Made by a program: the position numbers and the translations under genes. The notes under the pieces are model-generated. The model worked only from the letters and a program-made list of their open reading frames with translations, had not been told where the DNA came from and ran no database searches. From contig CM052362.1 of assembly GCA_028551475.1 (NCBI GenBank), positions 17,032,021 to 17,096,020 on the forward strand: 64,000 bases of DNA, given 5' to 3'. Below are positions 61,801-64,000 of the stretch, piece after piece. The number at the start of each line of letters is the position of its first letter. The stretch's first letter is position 1. The DNA comes from Casuarina equisetifolia. Lineage: Eukaryota; Streptophyta; Magnoliopsida; Fagales; Casuarinaceae.

Positions 61801-64000
61801 TTTTTTGGAGGATCATTTTCAGAGTTCAGTGCAATGGTTCTTTTTAAGTTTTTGCAACTTGTCTGCTTTTCTTGATTGAAATAATGGAGGTATTGATGCT
61901 TACCTTTCATGAATACAGAAGTTCATTTTAAGGCTTTTGGACTCATGTAAATATTTGGATGCACTTGTCATATTTGTTTTTGATATGTTTTAGATGTTTG
62001 GATGCACTTTTCATATTTGTTTTTGATATGGCTTAGATGTTTGGATATACTTGTCATATTTTGTTGTTATGGGAGGGTGTCTTACTTCTTTTTTTTTTTT
62101 CTTTCTGTTTTTGGCATATGATTGATGATTGTTCAGTCAGAAAACAGAATTTCTACAATGACTTCTAGCCGCTCTGATTGGTGTATATCGCGACAAAGGT
62201 CATGGGGTGTGCCCATTCCAGTCTTTTATCATATGCAGTCAAAGGAACCTCTTATGAATGAAGAGACTATCAATCATATCAAGAGTGAGAGCTCTTTAGC
62301 ACATTGATTGCTTTCTCCTTTTTCTGTTAATTATACTCTCAATGGTGTAGGTGTTATTCTGTTCTGAGTCCAAGCAGCAAGTGATAAATTTTTGCGCTCA
62401 TATGAATTTAGCTGGTCCCAGTACCTCTTAAAGGGCTGTGTCTACTACTAATGAATTCTTAGGTTCTTTCATTTTTTTGGCAGCTATAATAGCCCAAAAG
62501 GGTAGTGATGCATGGTGGTACATGACAGTGAAGGATCTTCTCCCTGAGAAATATCATGAAAAAGCGTCAGAATATGAGAAGGGAATGGATACTATGGATG
62601 TATGGTTTGATTCAGGTATTACAATACTGAAATTTCAAAAATATTTGAACCCTATCTTCTTATTTCTTTGTTCTCAAGGAAATAAATATGTTTGGAGCTG
62701 CTTGGTGGCATTACTGCCAGTTTATGTTCTCACCTGTGTGAGGATGACTGTAAAGTGGGTATTCTTTCAAGTGACACAATCATACCTCAGCATTCATTGT
62801 TCATGATGTCTCAGGTTGTACCGAATGGCCAAAGCTCATTTATCTGTCTTGTGGTTGGTTTTACTGAATTTGTGTTTGGTTGAAGTAGTTGTGAATGTTC
62901 ATGACTACCACTTTATGTTCTCACCTGTATAAGGATGATGTTTATGGATCTGTTGTTGTACCCAATAGCTAATTGGATTTATCTATCTTGTGGTTGGTTT
63001 CTACTGGAGTTTGTTGAGTTGAAGGAGCATTGTGAAATGTTCAATTATTAAGAAGTTATTCTGTCTTAATTTGTCAATGTTCAGCAGTTGTGTGCTATTC
63101 CAGAGTTCTCTTTAGTTACAGCGGTGGCTCATAAGCATTACACACATCACTGGAACTGTCAATTGCCTGTTGACTTGGAAACTGTTCTGGAATCATAATC
63201 ACAAACTATGGTTATAAATAGATGCTTTCTGTTTGGAAATGGTCCTTTCAGGTTTAACCCATTATCTTTAAGATATCAATGTTGACAGAAATCCTACATG
63301 AGGTAAATTCTTCAGCCACTTAGTGTGCTTTAAACTGAAATATTATGCTACCCTTATAATTTGTTGGAAATAATTGTGTGGGGTGTTGGACAAGCTTGGG
63401 TGACACTGGACAAAGCAATGTGCTCAAGCACTGAATTCTCACTACTTCTGCATTACTTTGTCAGATTGCTTCTGAATTTCTACCTGTTGCATCTTTCATA
63501 CGTACAACATATGTTATTGAATTTTATCTGCATGCACAAGCAGACTTGTAGTAGCTTCTGAATTCTGCAACTGCTGTTTGAACATGGTTTCTGATTTTGT
63601 CTCCTATGTTCCATCACAAGGACCCTGTTTTTCTTTAGCTTCTTACTTTATTTTTCAGGCTCTTCTTGGGCTGCAGTATTGGGTAAAAGAAATGGCCTCA
63701 GTTTTCCTGCAGACTTGTACCTTGAAGGTACTGATCAGCATCGTGGGTGGTTCCAAAGTTCTTTGTTAACTAGTATTGCTACGAAAGGTAACGAGCATCT
63801 GAGAAGTTTTGATAATTTTAAACTGATTTTTCTTTTATTTATTTTTTGTTATCATTTTTTGTTCGGTTCATCTTTGCATCATGCAATAACTTACTCTTCT
63901 CAATTGCAAAAGTTAACATTTCAGGCCTTGAAGCCTTGAATTCCTGAAAAATTATGTTCTACCTGAACAGATTTCGCATGTGATTGTGAGAAATTTAGAT
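52811..64000 (+). CDS. OVA2: Organellar isoleucyl-tRNA synthetase, 3' end beyond the window
   Basis: Fifteen exons visible: 52811-52900, 54645-54843, 55006-55160, 55233-55334, 56520-56589, 57668-57780, 58012-58080, 58656-58763, 59124-59274, 60084-60315, 60503-60789, 60898-61034, 62137-62284, 62484-62615, 63659-63787. Phases agree and give 707 residues of about 1,100. The first about 85 residues are Ser/Arg-rich, consistent with dual plastid and mitochondrial targeting. Class I features are the HIGH motif as HMGH (residues 165-168) in [20 protein letters not shown], then [10 protein letters not shown]. The editing (CP1) domain threonine-rich motif is [12 protein letters not shown], with [19 protein letters not shown] after it, and later [17 protein letters not shown] and [11 protein letters not shown]. 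The KMSKS motif is expected just past the right edge. The enzyme charges tRNA-Ile. The product resembles Arabidopsis OVA2 (At5g49030). Confidence 0.93.
56981..57016. repeat. Poly-C/poly-A tract in IleRS intron 5
   Basis: A C17 run followed directly by A19, inside an otherwise GC-richer block (about 57045-57215) that does not look like neighbouring intron sequence and may be an old insertion. Homopolymer lengths are probably unreliable. Confidence 0.8.
61954..62065. repeat. 43-bp tandem repeat in IleRS intron 12
   Basis: About 2.6 imperfect copies with starts at 61954, 61997 and 62040, each beginning TTTGGATGCACTT or a variant and containing CATATTTGTTTTTGATATG. No function is apparent. Confidence 0.85.
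62721..63045. repeat. Imperfect tandem duplication in IleRS intron 14
   Basis: The segment beginning TTTATGTTCTCACCTGT at 62721 recurs at 62922. Both copies also share TTTATCT(G/A)TCTTGTGGTTGG and a later GTGAA(A)TGTTCA. The second copy is shorter by an internal deletion. The sequence between exons is otherwise unremarkable. Confidence 0.75.

Noticed and set aside
44086-64000. Possible functional cluster of plastid-related nuclear genes (unknown plastid-like protein, TOC159-like, organellar IleRS)
   Set aside because: Three neighbouring plastid-directed genes can easily occur by chance in a plant genome, and there is no shared structure or duplication linking them.

Overview
The window is nuclear DNA of a flowering plant, probably a eudicot. 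It has spliced GT-AG protein genes, plant-only families (NAC, large P-class PPR, TOC159) and long AT-rich intergenic DNA with decayed retroelements. The first 16.8 kb, however, is plastid in origin. It runs colinear with the plastome from the inverted repeat (16S 3' end, trnI, trnA, trnR, trnN, ycf1 fragment) into the small single-copy region (ndhF, rpl32, trnL-UAG, ccsA, ndhD, psaC, ndhE, ndhG, end of ndhI). I read it as a nuclear plastid insertion (NUPT). The inverted-repeat part is littered with C-to-T and G-to-A changes, a solo LTR with a 5-bp target duplication sits in the trnI intron, ndhF is frameshifted, and the insertion ends inside a second copy of the same LTR family.

Layout: 1-16827 NUPT, interrupted by a solo LTR (632-1882) and a 500-N gap (3718-4217) where 23S, 4.5S and 5S rRNA are expected. 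16824-17438 is half an LTR in reverse orientation. 17439-19833 is a broken partial duplicate of a BTB gene. 20348-21146 is a frameshifted, intronless NAC-type gene. 22820-28764 (minus) is the complete 12-exon BTB/POZ gene. 30614-33451 is a P-class PPR gene (At3g06920 type). 36066-37444 is a five-exon TOG/HEAT-repeat gene (At4g15830 type). 37445-44085 is repeat-rich and holds a decayed Ty3/gypsy pol on the minus strand. 44086-46811 (minus) is a three-exon plant protein of unknown function with a plastid-like N-terminus. 48912-52112 is a TOC159-like preprotein receptor lacking most of its M domain. 52811 to the right edge is an organellar isoleucyl-tRNA synthetase (OVA2 type), with 15 exons visible and the KMSKS end outside the window.

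The nuclear genes are independent units rather than an operon or pathway cluster, although several products probably act in organelles. The most informative part is the left third. Its nested junctions give an order of events: BTB segment duplication, LTR insertion, plastid DNA capture into that LTR at a 4-bp microhomology, decay, then a younger LTR insertion and a recent trnR tandem duplication. I found no wholly new biological system. The best leads are the apparent difference in age between the two halves of the NUPT and the M-domain-deleted TOC159 paralogue.
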